Below, one piece after another: positions 44,508 through 52,449 of a DNA stretch of 64,000 nucleotides. The position numbers and the translations under genes were made by a program. Below the pieces are notes generated by a model. It ran no database searches and was not told the DNA's origin. It worked only from the letters and a program-made list of their open reading frames with translations. Position 1 is the first letter of the stretch. Each line of letters opens with the position of its first letter. Source of the stretch: an uncultured Marinifilum sp. (GTDB lineage Bacteria; Bacteroidota; Bacteroidia; Bacteroidales; Marinifilaceae); assembly GCF_963677195.1 (NCBI RefSeq), contig NZ_OY781918.1, positions 3,150,923 to 3,214,922 of the forward strand, written 5' to 3'.

Positions 44508-44963
44508 TCAACAGATATAACAGCAGATATTTTCCCTGAATACTTCTTTGTACTTATAAGTATGGGAATATTCGAAATGGTATTTTGCGATTTCAGGTGT
44601 AAGTATAGGCTCGTAATTGGAAGAATAAGTTTGAAATAAATTTATTTCCAAAGCAGTAGGAGCTTTACTGTTTTCGGTAAGTGTTGTTGTTGGGTTGGTT
44701 TTTAGATAAATAAAGTGATAATCACAAGAAAAACAGTTTTCACAATCACATAAATTTTCTTTAGAATCGTGAGTGTGATTATGACTTTCGCAACAACAAT
44801 CGTGTTTATTATTATCACTAAAATAATCGGAACCAATATTAAGTTGTATTTCTGAATGATTACAGCTAAAACAACTATGTTTTACAAAATGAATACCACA
44901 AAATCCTGTTAGGTAAAAAGCCAACAGAATTAAAGAAATTATATTTTTAAGTGGTTGTTTCAT
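44508..44963 (-). CDS. Cys/His-rich exported protein (HYC_CC_PP-like)
   Basis: 151 aa. An N-terminal hydrophobic segment (NIISLILLAFYLTGFCG) is followed by many metal-ligand type residues: HSCFSCNHSE, KHDCCCESHNHTHDSKENLC, CDCENCFSCDYH, and a C-terminal ENICCYIC. It resembles the small HYC_CC_PP proteins found next to metal-related TonB receptors in Bacteroidota. Probably a periplasmic metal-binding or sensing protein. It lies 147 bp upstream of the receptor. Confidence 0.72.
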   Translation of the reverse strand: MKQPLKNIISLILLAFYLTGFCGIHFVKHSCFSCNHSEIQLNIGSDYFSDNNKHDCCCESHNHTHDSKENLCDCENCFSCDYHFIYLKTNPTTTLTENSKAPTALEINLFQTYSSNYEPILTPEIAKYHFEYSHTYKYKEVFRENICCYIC

Positions 44964-45163
44964 TTTCTTTTTTAAAACACTTCTATATTTTTGTTATACT
45001 CTTAATACAGGCAAAATTATAAAAAGGGTGAAAAGATTGTCTTTTTTATTTGTTAAATCTTAAAAATACTTCGAAAAATACCTAATAGTAGCTATGGTTT
45101 AGCATTGTTTACGCGCTTTTAAACTTAAAAGTTTAAATAAAAAACAGAATTGAGCATTTATTT

Positions 45164-46132
45164 TTAGGCTTTTAAATCATTTAGGTTTTTTTCAATTACC
45201 GATCGGTTTAAATCTTTTCCAATAATTACAATTTTACTTTCTCGTTCTTCATTTTTATTCCAGGCTTTTCCTACTGTAGCCTGTATTTGTGTATGCACCG
45301 ATTGAAGAACTATTCTATTATCGACACCAGCAAGATTTAAAATTCCTTTTACACGGTAAATAGTATCTTGGTTAAATTGTAGAAATGCATCCAGCCACAT
45401 TCCAATTTTAATCTGATCTAAAGCTTTATTGCTCGAATAACACATGCTTTGTATACCATGGGTATTGTTGTGATTATTTGTATTTGCAGCATTTTCAACA
45501 CCTAAAATGTACTGATATACGTTTGAAGCATTATAGGAAAAGCGATCTAAAATATTTTTGGTTTCTGGTTTTGAATGTGCACAATGAAGAATCTCAGCAA
45601 AATTATTTTGTAAGCGAAGTTTTTCTCGTAGCTCACTAATGCATCCTTGTTCCACCAAATCGGTTTTATTAATTAAAATAAGATCGGCAACAGCTATTTG
45701 TTTGTTAAGAATTTCTTCTTTCTCGAAATTGGCAGAAGCATTTAATGCATCGCACAGGCAAATTACACTATCCAGTTCAAAGTTTCTGCTTATTATAGGA
45801 TCACTAATAAAAGAAGCCAATATACTTCCCGGATCGGCTATTCCGGTAGTTTCAATTAAAAGATGATTAAATGAGTGTTTCGATTCAATTAAATTTTGCA
45901 ATACCAAATACAATTCCTGATTTAGATTACAACAGATACAACCATTGCTAAGTTCAAAAATATCCTTACTTTCGATATTCTCAACCAATTTCGAATCGAT
46001 ATTTTCTTCGCCAAATTCATTTTCAATAATAGCAAATTTCTTATCAGGATAAATTTCTATTAAATGGTTTAATAAACTGGTTTTACCCGAACCTAAAAAG
46101 CCTGTAATTACCGTAACTGGAATTCTACTCAT
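45164..46132 (-). CDS. COG0523 (CobW/ZigA-type) GTPase metallochaperone
   Basis: 322 aa. Walker A is GFLGSGKTSLL, the metal-binding CxCC is in LSNGCICCNLNQ, Walker B region is LLIETTGIADP, and NKTD is the G4 motif. The C-terminal CobW_C domain includes RVKGILNLAG. A His/Asn-rich insert (NTNNHNNTHG) may bind metal. Such proteins deliver zinc or other metals. The gene is 3 bp downstream of the nitroreductase and probably cotranscribed. Confidence 0.88.
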   Translation of the reverse strand: MSRIPVTVITGFLGSGKTSLLNHLIEIYPDKKFAIIENEFGEENIDSKLVENIESKDIFELSNGCICCNLNQELYLVLQNLIESKHSFNHLLIETTGIADPGSILASFISDPIISRNFELDSVICLCDALNASANFEKEEILNKQIAVADLILINKTDLVEQGCISELREKLRLQNNFAEILHCAHSKPETKNILDRFSYNASNVYQYILGVENAANTNNHNNTHGIQSMCYSSNKALDQIKIGMWLDAFLQFNQDTIYRVKGILNLAGVDNRIVLQSVHTQIQATVGKAWNKNEERESKIVIIGKDLNRSVIEKNLNDLKA

Positions 46133-46135
46133 GTA

Positions 46136-46651
46136 TTAAAATTTTTCCCAATGAACAATTTCGTCAAGTGATTTTCTTTTTTTCACTGGTATCTTTTTTT
46201 CTTTTGGATATCCCAGAGAAATAATAGCGATTGGCTCTATGTGATTTGGAAGATTAAAGAATTCGCTACATTTATCAACATAAAAATTACAAATCCAGCA
46301 AGTTCCAAGGCCAAGTTCAGTAGCTTGCAATGTCATGTGATCAATGGCAATTGCAACATCAATATCGGTATGGTCTTTTTCATCGGCCTTTCTTTTCCAG
46401 GCTTGATCGTGATCTCCACAAACAACAATGTAAACCGGAGCTTCATTAAACCAATCGCGATGATATATTTCGGAGAATTTTTTGTGGTTTTCAGTTTCGC
46501 GTACCACAATAAAATGCCAGGGCTGAAGGTTAACTGCCGACGGAGCAATTTGTCCGGCTTCAAGAATTTTTATCAATTTTTCTTCTTCTACCTCTTTGCT
46601 TAAATAGGATCGTACAGAATAACGATTCGATATTAATGATTTAAAATCCAT
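46136..46651 (-). CDS. nitroreductase-family protein
   Basis: 171 aa, the short form. The FMN-binding N-terminus is SNRYSVRSYLSKEVEEEKL, then SAVNLQPWHFIVV, ELGLGTCWICNFYVDKC and PIAIISLGYP. It is an NAD(P)H-dependent flavin oxidoreductase; the natural substrate is unknown. Adjacent to a COG0523 GTPase in one operon. Confidence 0.9.
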   Translation of the reverse strand: MDFKSLISNRYSVRSYLSKEVEEEKLIKILEAGQIAPSAVNLQPWHFIVVRETENHKKFSEIYHRDWFNEAPVYIVVCGDHDQAWKRKADEKDHTDIDVAIAIDHMTLQATELGLGTCWICNFYVDKCSEFFNLPNHIEPIAIISLGYPKEKKIPVKKRKSLDEIVHWEKF

Positions 46652-46813
46652 CTTTTGTGTTTTAACGATTCGAATGCAAAAATGTAAAATAATTAGTCAA
46701 TAGAAAAGCTCTTAAAGAAGATATTCATTGCCAATTGTTATTCCTGGCCTAAAGAAACTGTTCTGTTCATACATTTTGCTAACTTCGCGAGCTTAAAGTA
46801 ATAGAATTTTGAA

Positions 46814-47956
46814 ATGACAAAAGACCTGAAAAAAAATATCATGTACCAATACTTAATGTTATTGGTAATTGCTGCCACAGCAGGACATCAGGGGTGGCGA
46901 ACATTGTTTAATAATTTGGCGGTTGAGGAGGTTGGAATTAATGGATTTCAGGTTGGTGTAATACAATCGGTACGAGAAATTCCCGGATTTTTGGCTTTGT
47001 TGGTTGTTTATTTGCTTTTGGTAATTAAAGAGCATCGCTTATCTGCCATATCTGTATTGTTCGTTGGTTTAGGAGTTGGGCTTACCGGATTTTTTCCTTC
47101 ATTTTACGGATTGATTTTCACAACTCTAATTATGTCGGTTGGCTTTCATTATTTCGAAACAACAAACAAGTCGCTTACATTACAATATTTTTCTATTGAA
47201 AAATCGCCTTTTGTATTTGCAAAACAAAAAAGTTGGACTGCCATTGCTAACATTAGTATGGGAGCTTTTATTTTTGGTATTTCTCATGTTTTATCGCTTC
47301 AGTCGAGTTTTATTTTAATAGGACTTGTTGTGTTTGCAATGGGGGTGTGGGCATTATTTTGGAAACCTACCGATAAAAATATTATACCGCAAAATAAAGG
47401 AATGGTATTGCGTAAAAGATATTGGTTGTTTTATGTTCTTAACTTTTTAAGTGGTGCTCGAAGACAAATTTTTGTAGTTTTTGCAGTATTTATGCTAGTG
47501 GAAAAATACAATTATTCGGTAAGCGATATTGCTATTCTATTTGTGGTGAATAATATTATTACCTACTTTATTTCGCCATATATTGCAAGAGGAATTAATC
47601 GATTTGGAGAGCGAAAAATGCTTTCGACCGAGTATTTCTTTCTGATTTTTGTATTTCTGGGGTATGCTTTTATCGAGAATGGTTTGCTTATAGCAGGTTT
47701 ATATATTATCGATCATGTTTTCTTCGGATTTTCAATGGGAATTAATACCTATTTTCAAAAAACAGGAGATCAGAAAGATATTGCACCATCGATGGCAGTT
47801 GGCTTTGGTATTAACCATATTTCGGCAGTTGTAATTCCTGTAATTGGCGGTTTTTTATGGATGATAAATCCGCAAATTCCTTTCTTAGCGGGAGCAGTTT
47901 TAAGTATAGTTTCATTGGGGTTTGTACAATTAATAAAAACAAATGAATTAAAATAA
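46814..47956 (+). CDS. MFS transporter
   Basis: 380 aa with about 11-12 hydrophobic helices across its length, for instance LLVIAATAGHQGW, FLALLVVYLLLVI, ILIGLVVFAMGVWALF and VVIPVIGGFLWMI. Major facilitator fold with a loop WKPTDKNIIP between halves. Substrate unknown. Single gene, divergent from the nitroreductase operon. Confidence 0.82.
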   Translation: MTKDLKKNIMYQYLMLLVIAATAGHQGWRTLFNNLAVEEVGINGFQVGVIQSVREIPGFLALLVVYLLLVIKEHRLSAISVLFVGLGVGLTGFFPSFYGLIFTTLIMSVGFHYFETTNKSLTLQYFSIEKSPFVFAKQKSWTAIANISMGAFIFGISHVLSLQSSFILIGLVVFAMGVWALFWKPTDKNIIPQNKGMVLRKRYWLFYVLNFLSGARRQIFVVFAVFMLVEKYNYSVSDIAILFVVNNIITYFISPYIARGINRFGERKMLSTEYFFLIFVFLGYAFIENGLLIAGLYIIDHVFFGFSMGINTYFQKTGDQKDIAPSMAVGFGINHISAVVIPVIGGFLWMINPQIPFLAGAVLSIVSLGFVQLIKTNELK

Positions 47957-48049
47957 TATCAATTAAACGATGAAATGAGCATATTGTAATTTTGCTCTAA
48001 TACTTAATTTCATATACAATTGGTATTTTAAATATATAAATGATATAAT

Positions 48050-48901
48050 ATGCAGATTAGTAAAGAGGTGTATCAATCTTTAGTTGAGTTGTATAATAAA
48101 GGAATTCAAGAAAAAGATCCGAAAATTATTCGTCAGTTTTTAAACGATAATAGAGTAGAAGAGCTTAAAGGTGAAGCACAGTTTTATCTTGAAATTTTAC
48201 AATTGCGGGCTGGTTCTTTTTCCTTATTTGGAGAATTAAATGAGGCCGGAGAGGAATATGCAAAAGGATATTCTTCTTGTTCGAATTTTGGGAAATGGAT
48301 TTATGGACTAAATTGGGCGCTTCAATACATGGCCGAGTTTTCTTTTAAACGTGGCGACGAAAAAATAAAAGAAGCCATGATAAAAGGTGGGCAAGTGCTA
48401 GATAAAGCTTTACTTGATGTGCCCGAAGATAAATATCAGGAATTTTATAATTTAAGCTTGATAAATGTTCGTGCATTCATGCATTTGGCTGCAGGAAACA
48501 AAGAGGAAGCCATAAAGGTTTTCGAATCATGTAAATTTACACCAGTTCCAATTCCCGAGTATAACGATAAGGAATCGCTGCAGATGTTGTTTGCCAACTT
48601 TACAAAAGGTTTAGCTGTTGCAATCGAACTTAAGGATGTGAAATTATTGAAGAATCTGCTAAAAGTAATATCTATCGATGATCAGGTTTTGTACAGCGAA
48701 GGAAATTTATTCCGCGTATTTTACGAAACATTGGTTAGTTCTTTTGATATGCGTGCCGAATTTATTACCGAATTTAATGCCATGTTTAAAATTAAAGATG
48801 CATTAGAATCGATATGTCCGAATTTTGCTATTTTCTTAGGTCTTATAGGAGAGCAGGATTTTGATAAACTAGATGCATTTTTCGAAGAATTTAATAAATA
48901 G
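48050..48901 (+). CDS. hypothetical protein (helical, possibly repeat-type)
   Basis: 283 aa, soluble and almost entirely helical by composition. Segments such as EAQFYLEILQLRAGSFSLFG, RAFMHLAAGNKEEAIKVFES and FTKGLAVAIELKDVKLLKNL suggest TPR-like helical repeats. I do not recognise a family. Its stop is 8 bp before the SEC-C gene, so they form an operon. Confidence 0.7.
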   Translation: MQISKEVYQSLVELYNKGIQEKDPKIIRQFLNDNRVEELKGEAQFYLEILQLRAGSFSLFGELNEAGEEYAKGYSSCSNFGKWIYGLNWALQYMAEFSFKRGDEKIKEAMIKGGQVLDKALLDVPEDKYQEFYNLSLINVRAFMHLAAGNKEEAIKVFESCKFTPVPIPEYNDKESLQMLFANFTKGLAVAIELKDVKLLKNLLKVISIDDQVLYSEGNLFRVFYETLVSSFDMRAEFITEFNAMFKIKDALESICPNFAIFLGLIGEQDFDKLDAFFEEFNK

Positions 48902-48909
48902 TCGCAGAC

Positions 48910-49395
48910 ATGAGTGATATTTGTTATTGTGGAAAATTAGTAAGCTACGAAAGTTGTTGTGGTGGCATTCACAAAGGTTTAAAATTAGCCGAAACGGCAG
49001 AAGAACTTATGCGTAGCCGATATTCAGCATTTGTAACTGCCAATATCAATTACATTTTAAATACTTATGCTCCTGAAACTAGACCAGTAGAGGAAAAAGA
49101 AGAAATATTAAGCTGGGCAAAATCGGTAGAATGGATTAAATTAGAGGTGCTAACTACTGAAAAAGGAATGCAAAACGATAATGATGGTTTTGTAGAATTT
49201 AAAGCATATTATCGCGAGAATGGCATAGAACAAATATTACATGAAAATTCTTTTTTTAGGAAAGAAAATAATAACTGGATGTATGTTTCGGGAGAATATC
49301 CTAAACCAAAACACAAGAAAAAATTACCAGGCAGAAACGAAGCTTGTTTTTGCGGAAGTGGTAAAAAATTTAAAAAATGCTGTTACGGCAAATAA
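48910..49395 (+). CDS. YchJ-family SEC-C motif protein
   Basis: 161 aa. The N-terminal SEC-C-like site is CYCGKLVSYESCCGG, the central YchJ/NTF2-like domain has AEELMRSRYSAFVT and ILNTYAPETR, and the C-terminal SEC-C motif is RNEACFCGSGKKFKKCCYG. The Cys-rich ends bind zinc, as in SecA. Function of the YchJ family is not established. Confidence 0.9.
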   Translation: MSDICYCGKLVSYESCCGGIHKGLKLAETAEELMRSRYSAFVTANINYILNTYAPETRPVEEKEEILSWAKSVEWIKLEVLTTEKGMQNDNDGFVEFKAYYRENGIEQILHENSFFRKENNNWMYVSGEYPKPKHKKKLPGRNEACFCGSGKKFKKCCYGK

Positions 49396-49400
49396 TATAA

Positions 49401-49433
49401 AATGGGGAGTCGGTTAATGATTCCCCATATTTT
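49401..49433. terminator. hairpin between convergent genes
   Basis: ATGGGGAGTC (49402-49411) and GATTCCCCAT (49420-49429) form a 10-bp imperfect stem followed by TTTTTTAG on the + strand. It overlaps the last codons of the minus-strand ACT-domain gene (stop at 49414). Likely terminator for the + strand operon. Confidence 0.6.
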
Positions 49434-50073
49434 TTAGAACAGAAAAAGTCTTGTCGATATCGGCATCGTTAACCACTAAAGTAAATTCGTTAGTAGTTGA
49501 TACCACTTCTTGTATATTAATGCCAGCCCAGGCAATATTTTTTAATATAAAATAATAAAAACCAAGTTGTAAGCTATTTGTTGCCGGAAGCTTTAAGGTT
49601 ACCGAAGATAGTCGCTCACTTCTGGATACAAGATCTTCGCCCAAAAATGCTTCTTCAACTTTTTGCTGAAGCGAACTGGAAACCACCAAATTCGATTCAA
49701 ATACTCCTTGTACCATGGTATAAAAAAACTCCTGATTAGGACCTATAGATTTTAACAATTCTGTGTGTTTTTCAATAAGGGTATTTGAATTTTTATAGGT
49801 AAAATCAACCAAATGCGATCTAACAATAATATCTCCAACATTTGTAATTACATCTTTTAATCCAGGATTAATTTTTACTTCCAAGTTTGGTGCTAATCGG
49901 TTTAGTGCCATAATAATTGCACCAATTTTAACTGGTTTTTTTACACTTTGTTCAACTTGATTTTGTATCTTGCGAGCCAAAGACGAAATGTTGATTAATC
50001 CTTCGACTAATGCCTCGGCTAAAAATGGCTGAGAGCTCACAATTTTTTCTACAACTTGTGGAATTGTTATCAT
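49414..50073 (-). CDS. ACT-domain-like protein (aspartokinase regulatory-type)
   Basis: 219 aa from ATG 50073 (MITIPQVVEKIVSSQ). The frame extends upstream to 50202 but would include an odd segment over the promoter of dapA. The C-terminal ~140 residues look like paired ACT folds (GINIQEVVSTTNEFTLVV with DADIDKTFSVL), as in aspartate kinase regulatory domains. The N-terminal part is helical (ALVEGLINISSLARKI). Divergent to dapA, so a link to amino-acid sensing is plausible but unproven. Confidence 0.7.
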   Translation of the reverse strand: MITIPQVVEKIVSSQPFLAEALVEGLINISSLARKIQNQVEQSVKKPVKIGAIIMALNRLAPNLEVKINPGLKDVITNVGDIIVRSHLVDFTYKNSNTLIEKHTELLKSIGPNQEFFYTMVQGVFESNLVVSSSLQQKVEEAFLGEDLVSRSERLSSVTLKLPATNSLQLGFYYFILKNIAWAGINIQEVVSTTNEFTLVVNDADIDKTFSVLKNMGNH

Positions 50074-50161
50074 TTTTTTTAGTATTTGTTGAATTTCACT
50101 ACAAATATGTTGAAAAACTAACAGAATGTAGAAAATTTGAATAAATTTTCTAAAAATTTTA

Positions 50162-50188
50162 TTGATCCCACCACTAAATTTATATTTG
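50162..50188 (+). promoter_or_regulatory. dapA promoter (TTG - 16 bp - TATATTTG)
   Basis: TTG at 50162 and TATATTTG at 50181-50188 match the Bacteroidota -33/-7 pattern. Transcription from about 50193 would leave a ~170-nt leader before dapA. Confidence 0.55.
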
Positions 50189-50239
50189 CAGCCGTAAACC
50201 ACAAGCCTACATTAACCAGTAGGATTTTTAATCAAGGAG

Positions 50240-50341
50240 TAATGCCGGTTGACAACTAAATAATTTCATCGAAAAAATTCTGATGAAATATTTAGGCGTT
50301 AACCGGTATTATTTACATTGTTCTGAAATGAATTCAGAATT
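50240..50341 (+). promoter_or_regulatory. structured 5' leader of dapA
   Basis: The left arm (50240-50270, beginning TAATGCCGGTTGACAAC) and right arm (50282-50311, whose reverse complement begins TAATACCGGTTAACGCC) pair over about 30 bases with 4-5 mismatches. The inner stem is ATTTCATC/GATGAAAT. A second hairpin, TTCTGAA/TTCAGAA (50322-50341), is followed by a T-rich run just before the dapA start. The arrangement suggests transcription attenuation. It matches no riboswitch class I know. Confidence 0.5.
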
Positions 50342-50364
50342 TATTTATTAATGATATAGAGAAA

Positions 50365-51285
50365 ATGAAAAAAGTTTGGCAAGGATCATTTGTTGCTGTG
50401 GTAACACCTTTTACGAAAGATAAAGATATTGATTATACAGCATTGGATGGCTTAATTAACTTTCATTTGGAAAATGAAACCGACGGAATTGTTGTATGTG
50501 GAACCACAGGTGAGGCAGCAACTCTTTCGAAAGAGGAATATGCCGAAGTAATAAAATTTGTAATTAGTAAGGTTGATAAACGTATTCCTGTAATTGCGGG
50601 CACAGGTTCTAATTCAACCCACACCGCAATAGAAAATTCTCGCCTTGCAGAGTCATTGGGTGCCGATGCAGTATTGCTCGTGGCTCCATATTATAATAAG
50701 CCAATGCGAAAAGGCTTAAAAGATTATTTTACTCAGGTTGCTCAGTCTGTTTCTGTACCTGTAATATTATATAATGTTCCGGGTAGAACAGCCTCTAATA
50801 TACCTGCCGATTTAGTAGTAGAGCTAGCCTCGGAAGTGGATAACATTGCCGGAATTAAAGAAGCTTCGGGAAATTTAGAACAATTGGCTTGTATTTTAAG
50901 AGATAAACCAGCAGGTTTTATGGTATTTTCGGGAGACGATGCCTTAGCTTTTCCAGCAGTTTGTTTGGGTGCCGATGGGGTAATTTCAGTTGCAGCCAAC
51001 CTTTTTCCACAGGAGTTTCATGATTTAATAAAATATGCTCTAAAGGGAGATGTTCAGAAAGCAAGGGCGATTCATTTAAAATATCTAAAAATTATTCAAT
51101 TGTGCTTTATCGAATCGAATCCAATTCCTGTTAAAACAGGATTAAGTCTAATGGGTAAGGTGCAAGAAGAATTTCGTTCGCCAATGAGCACTATGGAAGA
51201 AGAAAATAAAACACTTTTACTAGTCGAGTTTCAAAAATTATTGGTTCAAACTTCTACCTATATGTCAGAAATAGAAGAGCTATAA
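50365..51285 (+). CDS. dapA: 4-hydroxy-tetrahydrodipicolinate synthase
   Basis: 306 aa, slightly over the usual ~295. It condenses pyruvate with aspartate semialdehyde in lysine/diaminopimelate synthesis. VVTPFTKDKDIDY, GTTGEAATLSKEEY (substrate-binding TT), YYNKPMRKGL, VPVILYNVPGRTASN with the catalytic Tyr, GIKEASGNLEQ with the Schiff-base Lys, and FSGDDALAFP are all present. It has its own promoter, structured leader and terminator. Confidence 0.96.
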   Translation: MKKVWQGSFVAVVTPFTKDKDIDYTALDGLINFHLENETDGIVVCGTTGEAATLSKEEYAEVIKFVISKVDKRIPVIAGTGSNSTHTAIENSRLAESLGADAVLLVAPYYNKPMRKGLKDYFTQVAQSVSVPVILYNVPGRTASNIPADLVVELASEVDNIAGIKEASGNLEQLACILRDKPAGFMVFSGDDALAFPAVCLGADGVISVAANLFPQEFHDLIKYALKGDVQKARAIHLKYLKIIQLCFIESNPIPVKTGLSLMGKVQEEFRSPMSTMEEENKTLLLVEFQKLLVQTSTYMSEIEEL

Positions 51286-51321
51286 GCTTTAATAAAAGTT
51301 ATGTTCCTTATGATATTTTCT

Positions 51322-51356
51322 AAGCTACCTTTATTTTAAGGTAGCTTATTTTTTTT
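51322..51356 (+). terminator. dapA terminator
   Basis: AAGCTACCTT (51322-51331) and AAGGTAGCTT (51338-51347) with a 6-nt loop, then ATTTTTTTT. Located 37 bp after the stop codon. Confidence 0.88.
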
Positions 51357-51590
51357 AAACAAACTGAGACTAACTTATTTTATTGTTGACAAGAATTTTA
51401 ATGTATTTTTTAAAGTTTATAAATGCATTGATTTATAAGTTTTTGAGACTGCTGTTTTTTAGGTATTTATAATTTTTTAAAAAAAACTTAAGCTGCTATT
51501 GAAACCTAATTCATATTATATAGTACAATAAGCTTTAAAACAAGATATCTGTTAAAATAGAGGATATTTTTAAGAAATTTAGGTACGAAC

Positions 51591-52373
51591 ATGAATAAAG
51601 ATTTACTCTTTGCCTTAATACAAAATCCGAATTTAATTCCCGGAATTTATAACTATTGCGATGGTTGGTGTGAGCGTTGTGATTTTACATCAAACTGTCT
51701 TAATTATAAAATGATGGATGAAGGTGTTTCGGATGTTAAATTGACAGAGAAAGAGGCTTCTTCGGCCATGGAAAATCTTGATGAAATGTTCGAGATAAGC
51801 ATGGAATTGCTTAATCAGGCAGCAAAAGATTTAGGAATGGAATTGCCTAAAAAATCGCTTCATTTCGATGCTGATGAAGAGGAGGAAAAAGATGATTTAA
51901 TATTTAATAGTCAGCTAATGATTCAAGCTGATAAATATTCCGAATTAGTCGATTCTTGGTTTGCCGATTTCGAATCATTAATTCATATTGGTAATAGCAC
52001 TCTTAAAGAACTTTGTGATTTTACCGATGAATCGGAAATGAATGAAGACGAAAAAATGATCTTTAATGTGTCGGAAATTATTCATTGGTATCAATTTATA
52101 ATCCCAAGTAAACTATTTAGATCATTACGAAGTAAAGCCAATACCGAAGAAACAGGAAATGAATTTTATAAACACGATAGCATCGCTTCGGCAAAAGTTG
52201 TGCTAATCTCTATCGATCGATCGATCGATGCCTGGAGCTTTCTTCTTAATCGATTTCCGGAATCAGAAGATCGAATGCTTCCAATTTTATTGCTTTTATC
52301 AGGATTTAGATCTTTGGTTGATAAAGTTTTTCCCGATTCGAAAGATTTTATAAGACCAGGTTTTGATATATAA
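51591..52373 (+). CDS. hypothetical protein with N-terminal Cys cluster
   Basis: 260 aa. Near the N-terminus, NYCDGWCERCDFTSNC gives four Cys at 23, 27, 30 and 36 (C-x3-C-x2-C-x5-C), a possible zinc or Fe-S site. The rest is acidic and helical without membrane segments. No family recognised. Followed 77 bp later by the LruC lipoprotein gene. Confidence 0.75.
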   Translation: MNKDLLFALIQNPNLIPGIYNYCDGWCERCDFTSNCLNYKMMDEGVSDVKLTEKEASSAMENLDEMFEISMELLNQAAKDLGMELPKKSLHFDADEEEEKDDLIFNSQLMIQADKYSELVDSWFADFESLIHIGNSTLKELCDFTDESEMNEDEKMIFNVSEIIHWYQFIIPSKLFRSLRSKANTEETGNEFYKHDSIASAKVVLISIDRSIDAWSFLLNRFPESEDRMLPILLLLSGFRSLVDKVFPDSKDFIRPGFDI

Positions 52374-52449
52374 ATGAAAAAAACAAACAATTGACTATTG
52401 TTTAAAATAATAACTAAAAGCCCATTAATTACTATTAAAAATTTGCAGT

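Noticed and set aside
50074..50202. N-terminal extension of the ACT-domain protein
   Set aside because: It covers the divergent intergenic region with the dapA promoter; MITIPQ at 50073 is the natural start.
50240..50312. dapA leader hairpin as an attC-like site
   Set aside because: It is only ~72 bp, lacks R boxes matching a cassette start, and lacks the conserved centre and the paired A/G differences.
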